Assembly (NCBI RefSeq): GCF_000631985.1
Contig: NZ_JFYN01000012.1
Coordinates: forward strand, 62,001 to 126,000
Source: Pseudomonas sp. RIT288
GTDB lineage: Bacteria > Pseudomonadota > Gammaproteobacteria > Pseudomonadales > Pseudomonadaceae
Reading direction: 5' to 3'
DNA length: 64,000 nt
Positions within the stretch are counted from its first letter, which is position 1, and each line of letters starts with the position of its first letter. A program made the position numbers and the translations under genes. Below, piece after piece: positions 1-8,805 of the stretch. The notes under the pieces are model-generated. The model did no database searches. It saw only the letters and a program-made list of their open reading frames with translations, and was not told where the DNA came from.

Positions 1-353
1 AAGCTCAGGTGCGGCACCGGGCTGATGAAGGATTTGCACGAGCCGAAGGTGCCTTTTTTGGTCAGGTACGACCAGAACTGCTTGGACACTTCGAACTGGG
101 TATTGATGTGCACGGCTTTCTTGATGTCGACGCTGCCGTCGGCTGCCTGCGGCGTGTAGTTCAGCTCGCACAGGCCGGCGTGGCCGGTACCGGCGTTGTT
201 CCACGGGTTGGAACTCTCCGCAGCACCGGAATCCATCAACTCGACGACTTCCAGCTTGATCGCCGGGTCGAGCTCTTTGAGCAGTACTGCCAGGGTGGCA
301 CTCATGATGCCGGCCCCAACCAGAACTACGTCGACTGCTTCGTTATGCGCCAT
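1..353 (-). CDS. mqo: Malate:quinone oxidoreductase, N-terminal part (cut by window edge)
   Basis: Only the first 117 codons lie in the window. Mqo is an FAD-dependent peripheral membrane enzyme that oxidises malate to oxaloacetate and reduces ubiquinone, serving the TCA cycle and respiratory chain. The N-terminus has the Rossmann FAD-binding motif VGAGIMSA (residues 12-19), followed by the family segment [17 protein letters not shown]. The ATG at 353-351 is preceded by GGAG with good spacing. Family assignment is firm; which mqo paralogue it is cannot be told from this fragment. Confidence 0.93.
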   Translation of the reverse strand, partial: MAHNEAVDVVLVGAGIMSATLAVLLKELDPAIKLEVVELMDSGAAESSNPWNNAGTGHAGLCELNYTPQAADGSVDIKKAVHINTQFEVSKQFWSYLTKKGTFGSCKSFISPVPHLS

Positions 354-1062
354 TTAACGCGTCTCCAAAATCTGCAGCACCAAATTGTCGGCATGGCTGC
401 CAGGGAGTGACGGGGCAGGTCAGTTACGCCCCGGATACCCATGGTCAGGTTCGTCATGTCCGAATCTTCGCAATTTTTCGCAACTTCGACGGATGCATGC
501 GGCCTGGCTTCAAGAGCTCCATGAACTCATTTCAGCACGCGGCTGGCAATTCGACTTATGGTCGAGACATCCGTTTTTGTGCAACCAAATCCGTAGCGGA
601 CAGGCTTCAGGCTCCGATATTCGAGGTATACCCGGTCCTGTGTCGTTGGGCTGTTTCAGACGCTAATGGTGCATGTTCAGACGCAAAACTTTTCATTTGC
701 TCGCCACACTCTTGTGAAGTTGTGAAAACCCGTTTTTTTCACGCTCTTTTGAAGACGTGAACCTCAAAAAAGGGCTGTCCAGGCCTGGCACCCTGCCCGC
801 AAGGGCAAAACAACGCGGTGGCCGAGCGTCGTGACAGCTCTGCAGATTCGCGAAAAGCGGGGTTTTTGCCGGAAGAACAGGCAAGCGCGCCAACTTCACT
901 CGATCTGTGTGGGCGGCTCTCTGTGGGCGATTTGAGTGTCGATGCATGCGCATTGACGGTGTTGCGGGGCCCGATCAGGAGACGTCCTTATAATCGGGGG
1001 GAGATTGTATCGAAGAAATGCGGGCAGTTGCTCGTGTTTAATGACTTTTATTAGGCATCCGG
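354..1062. other. Gene-poor intergenic stretch upstream of mqo
   Basis: About 700 bp without a convincing coding region: open frames here lack ribosome binding sites and recognisable protein features. It must contain the mqo promoter (minus strand). At 989-994 there is a perfect plus-strand TATAAT, but no -35 box at normal spacing (a TTGACG at 953-958 is 30 bp away). At 765-793 the minus strand could form a weak GGG...CCC hairpin followed by six T, a possible terminator for the small gene at 1063-1296. No RNA gene was recognised. Confidence 0.5.
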
Positions 1063-1296
1063 TCAGATGCTCAACATCGCTTGCACGCGTGCGCGGGGCT
1101 GCGACGCTATGACGCGGGCGCTGGCGGGCAGTGGCTGGTGCAACCAGTTGAGACGGATTTCTTCGATTTCCACCCAGCCATCGCCCATCGGTTGCAGGCT
1201 GCACTGCTTGAATGCCTGGCAATGACCGTTGCGGTCGAGCAGGGCAAAGCTGCGGTGCAGCGGACGTGGGGCGAACAACGAGATCAGATAGCGCAT
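1063..1296 (-). CDS. Small hypothetical protein, 77 aa
   Basis: Starts at an ATG (1296-1294) with AAGG about 9 bases upstream and encodes 77 residues. The product is basic and has no signal peptide, membrane segment or motif I recognise; it contains many Arg, Gln and Leu and a central stretch GDGWVEIEEIRLNWL. It stands alone between the mqo upstream region and the divergent yajG. A good ribosome site and clean codon use make it a likely real gene. Function unknown. Confidence 0.6.
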   Translation of the reverse strand: MRYLISLFAPRPLHRSFALLDRNGHCQAFKQCSLQPMGDGWVEIEEIRLNWLHQPLPASARVIASQPRARVQAMLSI

Positions 1297-1499
1297 GGCG
1301 AGTACCTTGTTGGGGACTGGTTTGAAGCTTGCCTGGCGGCCGTGACGCCAAGGTGTATGGGCGGTGAATAATCTGTGACAGGAACCGCATTCCCACGGCC
1401 GGGTCAGACATTTGAGTATTCACTGTCGGGTGCTGGTGACCCGCAGTGGCCCACCGCTATACTGCCGGCCTGTTTGTGCCTGATTCTGGAGAAAAGAGC

Positions 1500-2084
1500 A
1501 TGTTGCAACGCCTGTTGTTCGGTTTGATCACTGTGACCAGTTTGACCCTGGTTGGCTGCGCCCACAGCCCGCAACAACTGAGCCCGGAACCGAAGCTGAC
1601 CACGCAGTTGGCCCCGGTCGGCCATGGCCAGCAAGTGGTGGTGCGCGTGGTTGACGGTCGTCCGTCGCCAACCCTTGGCACCCGCGGCGGCCTGTACCCG
1701 GAAACCAGCGCGATCACCGTGCAGCGCGAGCAGATCCTGCCCAAGTTGCAGGCTCAGGCTGAAGCCGCCGTGCGTCTGCTCGGCTTCACCCCGACCAGCA
1801 ACGGGATGAACGCACCGCAACTGACCGTGACCCTGACTGAGCTGAAGTACCAGTCGCCGAAAGAAGGCATGTACGTGACCGAAGCCACCATCGGCGCGAC
1901 TTTCCGCTCCGACGTGCAGAGCGGCAACCGTCGCTACAGCGGCCGCTACGGCGCTTCGCTGGACCAGCGTTTCGGCATGGCGCCGAATCAGGAGACCAAC
2001 ACCAAGCTGGTCAGCGACGTGTTGAGCGATGCCTTGACCCGTCTGTTCAAGGACCCGACCGTGGGTCAGATCCTCGCCGAGTAA
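1500..2084 (+). CDS. yajG: YajG-family lipoprotein
   Basis: 194-residue predicted outer-membrane-associated lipoprotein. The N-terminus has a hydrophobic signal sequence ending in a lipobox (LVGCAH, Cys18 or so), expected to be lipidated by Lgt/LspA. The rest is a single YajG-type domain with a family-like C-terminal end (DVLSDALTRLFKD). The E. coli homologue is about 192 residues, so length fits. The ATG at 1500 was chosen over an in-frame codon further upstream because it begins the signal peptide directly. The gene is monocistronic: a strong terminator follows 16 bases after the stop. The molecular role of YajG is not well defined. Confidence 0.85.
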   Translation: MLQRLLFGLITVTSLTLVGCAHSPQQLSPEPKLTTQLAPVGHGQQVVVRVVDGRPSPTLGTRGGLYPETSAITVQREQILPKLQAQAEAAVRLLGFTPTSNGMNAPQLTVTLTELKYQSPKEGMYVTEATIGATFRSDVQSGNRRYSGRYGASLDQRFGMAPNQETNTKLVSDVLSDALTRLFKDPTVGQILAE

Positions 2085-2100
2085 GCTGTTCGGCAGATGT

Positions 2101-2138
2101 GAAAAAGCCCGGCGCCAGTGATGGTTCCGGGCTTTTTC
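2101..2138 (+). terminator. Rho-independent terminator after yajG
   Basis: Twelve-base perfect inverted repeat (GAAAAAGCCCGG / CCGGGCTTTTTC) with a 14-base loop and a terminal T run, directly after the yajG stop codon. The A/T flanks are symmetrical, so it could act on both strands. Confidence 0.88.
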
Positions 2139-2161
2139 ATGCCCACTGCGGCCCCGCTGAT

Positions 2162-2254
2162 CCCTTGTAGGAGCTGCCGCAGGCTGCGATCTTTTGGTCT
2201 TGTTTTTGAAAATCAAAGTCAAAAGATCGCAGCCTGCGGCAGCTCCTACAAGGG
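2162..2254. repeat. REP-like inverted repeat pair
   Basis: Two inverted copies of the P. fluorescens-type repeat (CCCTTGTAGGAGCTGCCGCAGG...) around a short AT-rich centre. The outer arms match over more than 30 bases. The same unit recurs throughout the window, always between genes. Confidence 0.9.
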
Positions 2255-2265
2255 GGCGGTGTGGT

Positions 2266-2472
2266 TCAGGCGGCTTGCGAATAGAAGTCGAGGACACTCA
2301 CACCGGTCAGCAGATCAGTCTCCGGCAGATCCGCATGCTGATGCCCGCCGAGGGCGCAATACACCAGCCAGTGGCGATCCTGGACATTGAAGGCAAGGCT
2401 GCCGACGAGGCTTTGTTGTTCGTCGGTCGGGGTGATGAGGTACAGGCGATCCTGGTTTTCGGCGTGAAGCAT
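2266..2472 (-). CDS. Small hypothetical protein, about 68 aa
   Basis: Reading from ATG 2472 (GGAAC about 8 bases upstream) gives a 68-residue acidic protein, MLHAENQDRLYLI... to ...VLDFYSQAA. In-frame starts at 2484 and 2547 would add 4 or 25 residues, but they have poorer ribosome sites. No signal peptide or membrane segment. I do not recognise a named domain. It looks like a compact soluble protein with alternating hydrophobic strands (LYLI, WLVYCAL, SVLDFY). The function is unknown and the start is uncertain. Confidence 0.6.
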   Translation of the reverse strand: MLHAENQDRLYLITPTDEQQSLVGSLAFNVQDRHWLVYCALGGHQHADLPETDLLTGVSVLDFYSQAA

Positions 2473-2667
2473 GTCGCGTTCCATGTGTGTTTCGAGGCGC
2501 GCATGGTGGCCGATGTAAATGACGATGCCGTGACACAGGACAGCCATCGGTCGATTGTCAGGTTATTTGTCGCAAAGGGTAGGGCAGTGGCGGAGTGTTT
2601 CGGTAGAATTCGCGCCGCGGTCGTCGATCTGGGCGCCTGCCACACCGATTCAGTTCCGAGGTCTGTG

Positions 2668-2946
2668 ATGTCGCTGCACTTGATGACGCTGTTTACCGCC
2701 CATCCCGCCAAATTGATCAACCTGCTGGCGCTGGCACTGGCCTTCCCGGGCAGTTGGTTGCTGCACGCGACCCGCCGTCGTGAACAACGTGCCATGGCCA
2801 GCATCGCCGCGCAACGCCAGGCCCAGCCCAACGCCGAACCGATTCTGGATTGGGCGACGTTGCGCATGAACCGCTTTTTCTACCGTTTTGGCTTTGCCTG
2901 CCTTGGCCTGGCCCTGATCGTTTCCTGGATCAGCACCCGCTACTGA
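2668..2946 (+). CDS. Small predicted inner-membrane protein, 92 aa
   Basis: ATG at 2668 is preceded by GAGG at good spacing. The 92-residue product has two hydrophobic segments: residues about 15-32 (LINLLALALAFPGSWLL) and about 70-88 (FGFACLGLALIVSWIS). Between them is a basic, Arg/Gln/Ala-rich linker, suggesting a two-pass membrane hairpin. I recognise no named family. It is followed immediately by a REP-like repeat and then the convergent acyltransferase gene. Confidence 0.7.
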   Translation: MSLHLMTLFTAHPAKLINLLALALAFPGSWLLHATRRREQRAMASIAAQRQAQPNAEPILDWATLRMNRFFYRFGFACLGLALIVSWISTRY

Positions 2947-2947
2947 A

Positions 2948-3031
2948 AGCAAAAGATCGCAGCCTGCGGCAGCTCCTACAGGGTGTACATCATTCCCCTG
3001 TAGGAGCTGCCGCAGGCTGCGATCTTTTGCT
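2948..3031. repeat. REP-like inverted repeat pair
   Basis: Two copies of the AGCAAAAGATCGCAGCCTGC / GTAGGAG-type unit in inverted orientation, about 20 bp apart. It fills the space between two convergent genes and could form a long hairpin in either transcript. Confidence 0.9.
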
Positions 3032-3043
3032 CTGGCTGTTGCT

Positions 3044-4207
3044 TTACAACGGCAACCCAGCCTTGACCCGGTACTGATTGCGCACCGGCGTCGCATATTG
3101 CAGCACCAGATACGGACGATGCTCTTCAGGGCAGGCGTCCAGGCGGCGCTGCCATTCTTCCTGCGCCTTGGCCAGTTCGTCGGCGGGGAACACCTCGGCA
3201 GCCTTCGGCACGTTCAGTTGCGGATCGGCATCGGCCCATTGCGCGTACGCCAGGTAATGCACCGGGAACAGGCGATAACCGCCGAGAATCTGCTTGTCCA
3301 TCTCGACCGCCAATTGCTTGGTGTCTTCGAACAGCTCGGTGATCGGCGCGGCAAAGTTCACGTGCACCCGGCCCTTGTAGCCGGTGATGCCCTTGGCGAT
3401 GCTCACGTCATCCTCGCCCGGCGCCTTGGCGTAGGTGCCGGTGGTGGCGCGGATATACAGCTCGCGAGCCTTGGCCTGGTCGCACGGGTCGTATTCGTAG
3501 CTGATCGACACCGGGGTCAGGTTCAGCGACTGGATGACCTCGCCGAACGGCTCGTCCTTGCGGCTCATGTGGAACATCTTGAGGATCGCCGACTCGGTAC
3601 GGTCGTCGCCATCCTTCGCCCGGCCTTCGGCCTGCGCGATCCAGATCGAGGCGCAATCGTTGCGGATCGAGTGGTTGATATACGCCGAGAGCAATTGATA
3701 CGCCGCCATCTTCTCGCGACGCCCGGTGATCGAGCGATGCACGATAAAGCTCTTGTTCAGGCGCATCAGGTCGCTGACGAAGGGCTTTTGCAGCAGGTTG
3801 TCGCCGATCGCGATGCGCGGGGTCGGCAGGCCGGCGTGGTACACCGCATAGTTGACGAAGGCCGGGTCCATCACGATGTCGCGGTGGTTGGCAATGAACA
3901 GGTAGGCGCTGCCGGACTTGAATTGCTCGACACCGGTGTAGGTCACGCCATCAGTGGCGCGCTCGATGGTGTGGTCGACGTAGAACTCGACTTTGTCCTG
4001 CAAAGTGGCCACCGAGGTCACGTCGGCAAACTCACGACGCAGCCGATGGGCTATAAGTGGTTTGAGCATCCAGCCGAAGGCACCGGCAAAACGCGGGAAG
4101 CGGAAGTGGGTGAGGATATCTAGAAACGCCTTGTCGCCGAGCAGTCTTGCCAGTACCGCAGGTACTTCGCTGTCGTCGTAAGGTCGGATGGCATCGAATT
4201 CGCCCAT
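3044..4207 (-). CDS. PlsC/PlsB-like phospholipid acyltransferase
   Basis: 387-residue protein of the glycerophosphate acyltransferase superfamily, expected to transfer an acyl chain onto a (lyso)phosphatidic acid-type acceptor at the inner membrane. The presumed catalytic block is at residues 103-114 (LFIANHRDIVMD). His108 and Asp114 are separated by five residues rather than the four of the classical HX4D motif. A second block near residues 140-150 (FIVHRSITGRR) resembles the acceptor-binding region. There is no clear membrane segment. Tandem ATGs occur at 4210 and 4207; I chose 4207 because AAGAGAG sits at better spacing. The exact substrate cannot be read from the sequence. Confidence 0.75.
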   Translation of the reverse strand: MGEFDAIRPYDDSEVPAVLARLLGDKAFLDILTHFRFPRFAGAFGWMLKPLIAHRLRREFADVTSVATLQDKVEFYVDHTIERATDGVTYTGVEQFKSGSAYLFIANHRDIVMDPAFVNYAVYHAGLPTPRIAIGDNLLQKPFVSDLMRLNKSFIVHRSITGRREKMAAYQLLSAYINHSIRNDCASIWIAQAEGRAKDGDDRTESAILKMFHMSRKDEPFGEVIQSLNLTPVSISYEYDPCDQAKARELYIRATTGTYAKAPGEDDVSIAKGITGYKGRVHVNFAAPITELFEDTKQLAVEMDKQILGGYRLFPVHYLAYAQWADADPQLNVPKAAEVFPADELAKAQEEWQRRLDACPEEHRPYLVLQYATPVRNQYRVKAGLPL

Positions 4208-4349
4208 CATGCTCTCTTGTTGGAAACGGCTAGGGTAAGAAAAGGTTTTGATCGAAAACCAACGGGGCACGGTCTGAAAAGGTAGCCAGACAAAAATAGC
4301 CCTGCAAATAGACCGGCGATTATACGCACAAGTCACCTGGGAGACCGCG

Positions 4350-4532
4350 ATGCTGGAAAGCGCTGAATACGAATGTCCTTATTGTGGGGAAACGGTCGAG
4401 ACTACGCTGGACCTGTCCGGTGGCGATCAGACCTACATCGAGGACTGTCAGGTGTGTTGTCGACCGATCAGGTTTGTATTGCAGGTTCACGAAGATGAGT
4501 GGCACCTGGAAGTGTTCAGCGAAAACGAGTGA
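4350..4532 (+). CDS. CPXCG motif-containing cysteine-rich protein
   Basis: 60-residue protein with two paired-cysteine knuckles, ECPYCGE near the N-terminus and DCQVCCRP in the middle. Together they look like a small zinc ribbon. The C-terminal half is acidic. Ten bases separate its stop from the next gene, so the two are probably co-transcribed. Proteins of this type are widespread in gamma-proteobacteria, but no function is established. Confidence 0.85.
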   Translation: MLESAEYECPYCGETVETTLDLSGGDQTYIEDCQVCCRPIRFVLQVHEDEWHLEVFSENE

Positions 4533-4541
4533 GGGGCGCCC

Positions 4542-4802
4542 ATGCAGCGAATCTACGAGCCGGAAAACCTGATGGAAGGCGAGATGCTCAAGGGCATGCT
4601 CGCCAGTGAAGGCATCGAGGCGCATCTGGTGGGTCGGGATCTGCTCGGTGGCACGGGGGAGCTGCCGATTTTTGGCCTGCTGGGCCTGTCGGTCGATAAT
4701 GATCAGGCCGAATACGCCCGTGAACTGATCACCGCGTACAATGCCGCGCTGCCGCTGCCCGGCGATGAACCGGAGAGCTTTCCCGGGACGCTGGTCTGTT
4801 AG
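4542..4802 (+). CDS. DUF2007-domain protein (putative signal-transducing protein)
   Basis: 86 residues. The fold signature is MQRIYEPENLMEGEMLKGML followed by ASEGIEAHLVG, as in the DUF2007 family. These are small soluble proteins related in fold to the GlnB/ACT group, sometimes called putative signal-transducing proteins. It lies 10 bp after the CPXCG gene and 36 bp before the SRAP gene. DUF2007 and zinc-ribbon domains can occur together, which fits a joint role, but no ligand or partner is visible. Confidence 0.82.
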   Translation: MQRIYEPENLMEGEMLKGMLASEGIEAHLVGRDLLGGTGELPIFGLLGLSVDNDQAEYARELITAYNAALPLPGDEPESFPGTLVC

Positions 4803-4838
4803 GCTGGCGTTCGTTTTACTTCTGAGTCGTGTTGCCCC

Positions 4839-5462
4839 ATGTGTGGACGTTATGCCCTGTTTCGCTGGAACCGCGACTTCGCGGCCCTGCCCGGATTTCC
4901 CGCCGATCAGCAGGCGCAGTGGAACATTTCTCCCAATGATTCGGTGTTGATGCTGCGTGCCGAGGCCGACGGCCAACGCACGCTGGCCCGCGCCCGTTGG
5001 GGCCTGACGCCGCCGTGGCTGACCGATCTGTCGAAAACACCGGCGCATGCCCGGGCGGAAACGGTGGCCGAGCAACCGATGTTCCGCGAGGCGCTGCGCC
5101 TGCGCCGCTGTCTGCTGCCGGCCAACGGTTTCTACGAATGGCGCGGCAATCTGCGCAAGCGTCCTTACTGGCTGACGCCGGGGGAGGGTTCATCGCTGTT
5201 TTTCGCGGCGATCTGGGAGGCGTATCCGGTGCAGGAGCAGGTGTGGCTGAGCACCGCGGTCATTACGCAGCCGGCGGCCAGTCAACGCCGACCGCTGATT
5301 CTCGATGAGGCGGGGCAGGCGGCCTGGCTCGACCCTGCGACGCCGTTGCATGTGCTGCAGGGTTTGCTCGCCAGTGAGCCGGCGGCATTGCGCGAGCGGG
5401 TGCTGGCGAACCTGGTGAATGATCCGAAGCTCAATGGGCCGGAGTGCCTGACCCCGGGTTAA
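4839..5462 (+). CDS. SRAP-domain protein (YedK/HMCES family), divergent active site
   Basis: 207-residue SOS-response-associated peptidase-like protein. Family members expose Cys2 after Met removal and form a covalent thiazolidine cross-link with abasic sites in single-stranded DNA. Seen here: MCGRYALF (Cys2 present), a WGLTPPWL segment, the block around ARAET, and NGFYEW (the conserved Glu). Aligned by eye to E. coli YedK, the Asn of the NAR-ET motif is His (HARAET) and the catalytic His of IHDRRP is Ser (SQRRP). Two of the four expected active-site residues are therefore changed. It is probably co-transcribed with the two small genes upstream. Confidence 0.88.
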   Translation: MCGRYALFRWNRDFAALPGFPADQQAQWNISPNDSVLMLRAEADGQRTLARARWGLTPPWLTDLSKTPAHARAETVAEQPMFREALRLRRCLLPANGFYEWRGNLRKRPYWLTPGEGSSLFFAAIWEAYPVQEQVWLSTAVITQPAASQRRPLILDEAGQAAWLDPATPLHVLQGLLASEPAALRERVLANLVNDPKLNGPECLTPG

Positions 5463-5472
5463 GTCAAAAGCG

Positions 5473-5539
5473 AAAAGATCGCAGCCTGCGGCAGCTCCTA
5501 CAGGATCGGTGTAGGAGCTGTCGCAGGCTGCGATCTTTT
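5473..5539. repeat. REP-like inverted repeat pair
   Basis: Inverted arms AAAAGATCGCAGCCTGCGGC... and ...GCAGGCTGCGATCTTTT, with one mismatch and a short centre. It lies between the convergent SRAP and chemoreceptor genes and may serve as the transcription end for both. Confidence 0.9.
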
Positions 5540-5549
5540 GATCTTGCTC

Positions 5550-7691
5550 TTAAACCTTGAACTGATTGATCAGCCGCCGCTGCTGCTCCGCCAGTTTGGT
5601 CAGGCCGGCACTGGCCGAACTCGACTCATCCGCACCGCCCGCCACTTCATTGGCCACTTGACCGATATTGATCACGTTGCGGTTGATGTCATCCGCCACT
5701 GCGCTTTGCTCTTCAGCGGCACTGGCGATCTGCGTGTTCATGTCATTGATCACCGACACCGCCTGCGTAATCGTCTCCAGCGCCTCCGCCGCTTTCGCCG
5801 CGTGCTGCACACTTTCGTCAGTGCGGTTCTGGCTGTCCTCCATGACCCGCACCACATCGCGGGTGCCCTGTTGCAGTTGCTGAATCATGCTCTGGATTTC
5901 TTCGGTGGCCTTCTGGGTTTTCTGTGCCAGATTGCGCACCTCGTCCGCCACCACCGCAAAGCCGCGACCCTGCTCGCCGGCCCGCGCCGCTTCGATCGCT
6001 GCGTTCAGCGCCAGCAGGTTGGTCTGCTCGGCGATCCCGCGAATCGCGGTGAGGATCGCGTTGATGTTTTCGCTGTCCTTGGCCAGCGTCTGCACCACCT
6101 CCACCGCTTTGCCGATTTCCACCGCCAGCACGCCAATCGAGTTCGAGGTATCACGGACGATCTGCATGCCCTGGCCTGCGGCCAGATCCGCATGGCTGGC
6201 GGCTTGCGCGGCCTGGGTGGCGTTGCGCGCCACGTCTTGCGCAGTCGCGGTCATTTCCTGCACCGCGGTGGCGACCTGATCGATCTCGGCCATCTGTTTC
6301 TGAATGCCGATGTTGGTGCGAATCGCGATGTCGGCAGTGTGTTCGGATGAATCGCTGACGCTCTGCACCGACGTCACCACCTGCGTGATCATCGCCTGCA
6401 ACTTGGCGAGGAAGGTGTTGAAACCCTTGGCAATCGAGCCCAGTTCATCGCTGCGATCACTGCTCAGGCGACGGGTCAGGTCGCCTTCACCTTTGGCGAT
6501 GTCATCGAGCATGGCGACCATCTGCTTCAGGGGGCGGGCGATGCCGTGACCCACCAGCCAGATCACCAGCAGACCGATGGCAGCAATGATCAGGCCGACC
6601 ATGGCCATGCCGAAGGTGTCGGACTTGCGTTGTGCATCGAGGTCGGCCTGGAGTTTTTGCAGATCCGCCATCACCGCGTTCAACGGCAGTTGCAGCATCA
6701 GGGTCCAGCGCGCGTCGGTCTGGCCGATGCCGAACGGCAGGTACAGCTCGATGCGGCCCTTGTCCTTGTTGACGGAGTAGGTGACTTCGCCGCGTTTGAG
6801 ATTGGCCATGTTGGCGATCTGCTCGGCATCGAGGATGTCGCTGACCTTTTCACCGAATTTGCTGGTGTCCTTGGTGTAGGCCACGATTCGGCCGTTGCCG
6901 CCGATCAGGGCCATTTGCCCGGCGCCGCCGTACAGCTTCTGGTTGGCACCGAGGAGCATTTCCTGGATGAAGTTCACCGACAGGTCGGCGCCGACGATGC
7001 CCTGGAATGCGCCGTTGAGCATGATCGGTTCAATAAAGGAGGCGAGCATGACGATCTTGTCGCCGACCTTGTACGGCGCCGGATCGATCACGCAGGGTTT
7101 TTTCGTTTCCTTGGAGCAGAGGTAATACTCACTGGCGCGCACCCCGGTGGACAGGGTTTTCTGATCGTCGACATCGGCCAGTTTGTCCACGCCCAGGCTG
7201 CCGTCGGTATTGCGGAACCACCACGGCAGGAAGCGTCCGTTGGCGGGATCGATACCGATCACGGCGCTGCCGACGTAGGCTGCGTCATTGTGGTCCAGTG
7301 CGTTTTTTTCCCAGCCGATGTAGGTGCCGAGAATCTTCGGGTTCTTCTCGACGTTCTCCTTGATCAAGCTGATCAGTTGCTCGCGACTGACGCTCAATCG
7401 CGGCTGGCCGTCGGCGCCTGGTGTGCCGAGCAGGGCGTTGACCCGCACCAGTCCGCCGGCAATCAGCAGTGGCGCTTCGAGTTCGCGCTGGATCTGGCTG
7501 GCCTGGGTCTGCGCCAGTGAGGTCAGGCGTTGTTCGATGACTTGTTCGAACTGCGCCTGGGTGCGCTGTTGCACCATGTCTTGAGTGCGGGCGCCGGAGA
7601 ACAGCGCGTACAGCACCAGCGCGGCAACCACGCTGAGTACGATGGCGCCGGCCAGGGCGGCGACGGAAAACTGGATCGACTTGAACTTCAT
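5550..7691 (-). CDS. Methyl-accepting chemotaxis protein with Cache-type sensor
   Basis: 713-residue transmembrane chemoreceptor. Order: cytoplasmic tip, TM1 (about 8-30), a large periplasmic double-Cache-like sensor (about 31-360, with PWWFRN, YYLCS and [10 protein letters not shown] segments), TM2 (about 363-385), HAMP, then the coiled-coil signalling domain. The hairpin that binds CheA/CheW is clear ([20 protein letters not shown]). There is no C-terminal CheR/CheB tether pentapeptide; the protein ends in QFKV. ATG 7691 has GGAG upstream and starts just before TM1; an upstream in-frame codon was rejected. The ligand is not readable from the sequence. Monocistronic. Confidence 0.93.
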   Translation of the reverse strand: MKFKSIQFSVAALAGAIVLSVVAALVLYALFSGARTQDMVQQRTQAQFEQVIEQRLTSLAQTQASQIQRELEAPLLIAGGLVRVNALLGTPGADGQPRLSVSREQLISLIKENVEKNPKILGTYIGWEKNALDHNDAAYVGSAVIGIDPANGRFLPWWFRNTDGSLGVDKLADVDDQKTLSTGVRASEYYLCSKETKKPCVIDPAPYKVGDKIVMLASFIEPIMLNGAFQGIVGADLSVNFIQEMLLGANQKLYGGAGQMALIGGNGRIVAYTKDTSKFGEKVSDILDAEQIANMANLKRGEVTYSVNKDKGRIELYLPFGIGQTDARWTLMLQLPLNAVMADLQKLQADLDAQRKSDTFGMAMVGLIIAAIGLLVIWLVGHGIARPLKQMVAMLDDIAKGEGDLTRRLSSDRSDELGSIAKGFNTFLAKLQAMITQVVTSVQSVSDSSEHTADIAIRTNIGIQKQMAEIDQVATAVQEMTATAQDVARNATQAAQAASHADLAAGQGMQIVRDTSNSIGVLAVEIGKAVEVVQTLAKDSENINAILTAIRGIAEQTNLLALNAAIEAARAGEQGRGFAVVADEVRNLAQKTQKATEEIQSMIQQLQQGTRDVVRVMEDSQNRTDESVQHAAKAAEALETITQAVSVINDMNTQIASAAEEQSAVADDINRNVINIGQVANEVAGGADESSSASAGLTKLAEQQRRLINQFKV

Positions 7692-7954
7692 GGGAGCTCC
7701 GCACGCAAGAGGACGTCTGCGCTGTTGTATCGGCAGCAGGCATTGCGCCATGAGCGTTGAGCGGAACAAAGGGTGGAGGATGTCGCAAATGGATCGGTGC
7801 GCGACGCAGCGGCAGCAGGCTTGCCGGTTGCTGTGAATTTTTTACGACAGCGGTGGTGGGAAATTTCCGAAAGACACTGCAACACGTCTGTTGTATCTGG
7901 CGTCGATACAATTACCCGCCTAGGATACGCGGCAGGTTTTCAGGGAGCTTTTGA

Positions 7955-8773
7955 ATGAACAAGACATTGGTTGTAAGTGCACTGAGCGCAGCGCTGTTGC
8001 TGGCCGGTTGTCAGTCGGTCAACACCACCAGCGGCGGAGCCGTGGGAGTGGAGCGCAAGCAGTACATGTTCAGCATGCTGTCCTCGCAAGAGGTCGACCA
8101 GATGTATGCGCAGTCCTATCAGAAGACCGTCGGCGAAGCGTCGAGCAAAGGCGTGCTGGACAAGACCAGTCCGGAGGCCAAGCGGGTTCAGGCGATTGCC
8201 AACCGGCTGATCGCCCAGGCGCCGAACTTCCGTCCGGATGCGGCGCAATGGCAGTGGGAAGTCAATCTGATCAAGAACGATGAACTCAACGCCAACTGCG
8301 GCCCTGGCGGCAAGATCATTTTCTACACCGGGCTGATCGACAGCTTGAAGCTGACCGACGATGAAATCGCTGCGGTCATGGGCCATGAAATCGCCCACGC
8401 CCTGCGCGAGCACGGTCGTGAAGCGATGTCCAAGGCTTATGGCATTGAAATGGCCAAGCAGGGTGCCGGTGCGTTGCTCGGTCTGGGTCAGGACAGTCTG
8501 GCGCTGGCCGACACCGTGGCCAACTACGGCATGACCTTGCCCAACAGTCGTGCCAACGAAAACGAAGCCGACCTGATCGGTCTCGAACTGGCTGCCCGCG
8601 CCGGCTACAACCCGAATGCGGCGATCACCTTGTGGAACAAGATGAGCAAGGCCTCGGAAGGCGCGCCGCCGGAGTTCATGAGCACTCACCCGGCATCTAC
8701 CAGCCGGATCGCCTCGCTGCAGGCGGCGATTCCGAAAGTCATGCCGCTGTACGAGAAAGCCCCGAAGTCTTGA
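7955..8773 (+). CDS. M48-family metalloprotease lipoprotein
   Basis: 272 residues. The signal peptide ends in lipobox LLAGC (Cys near 20), so it is probably anchored in the envelope and faces the periplasm. The zinc site HEIAHALREH is near residues 144-153, and the third ligand is in NENEADLIGLEL. This resembles the LoiP/YcaL group of M48 peptidases, which degrade misassembled outer-membrane proteins. There are no transmembrane helices beyond the signal, unlike HtpX. The ATG at 7955 follows GGAG. It is transcribed divergently from the chemoreceptor across about 260 bp. Confidence 0.9.
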   Translation: MNKTLVVSALSAALLLAGCQSVNTTSGGAVGVERKQYMFSMLSSQEVDQMYAQSYQKTVGEASSKGVLDKTSPEAKRVQAIANRLIAQAPNFRPDAAQWQWEVNLIKNDELNANCGPGGKIIFYTGLIDSLKLTDDEIAAVMGHEIAHALREHGREAMSKAYGIEMAKQGAGALLGLGQDSLALADTVANYGMTLPNSRANENEADLIGLELAARAGYNPNAAITLWNKMSKASEGAPPEFMSTHPASTSRIASLQAAIPKVMPLYEKAPKS

Positions 8774-8805
8774 GTCCGTCGGGGCTTGAAGGGAACTGGC
8801 TTTAT

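Noticed and set aside
818..1054. 78-codon frame in the mqo upstream gap
   Set aside because: No ribosome site, contains the TATAAT box in its coding part, and shows no protein-like pattern.
5550..6350. Plus-strand frame opposite the chemoreceptor signalling domain
   Set aside because: Antisense shadow; the minus strand has the conserved MCP hairpin.
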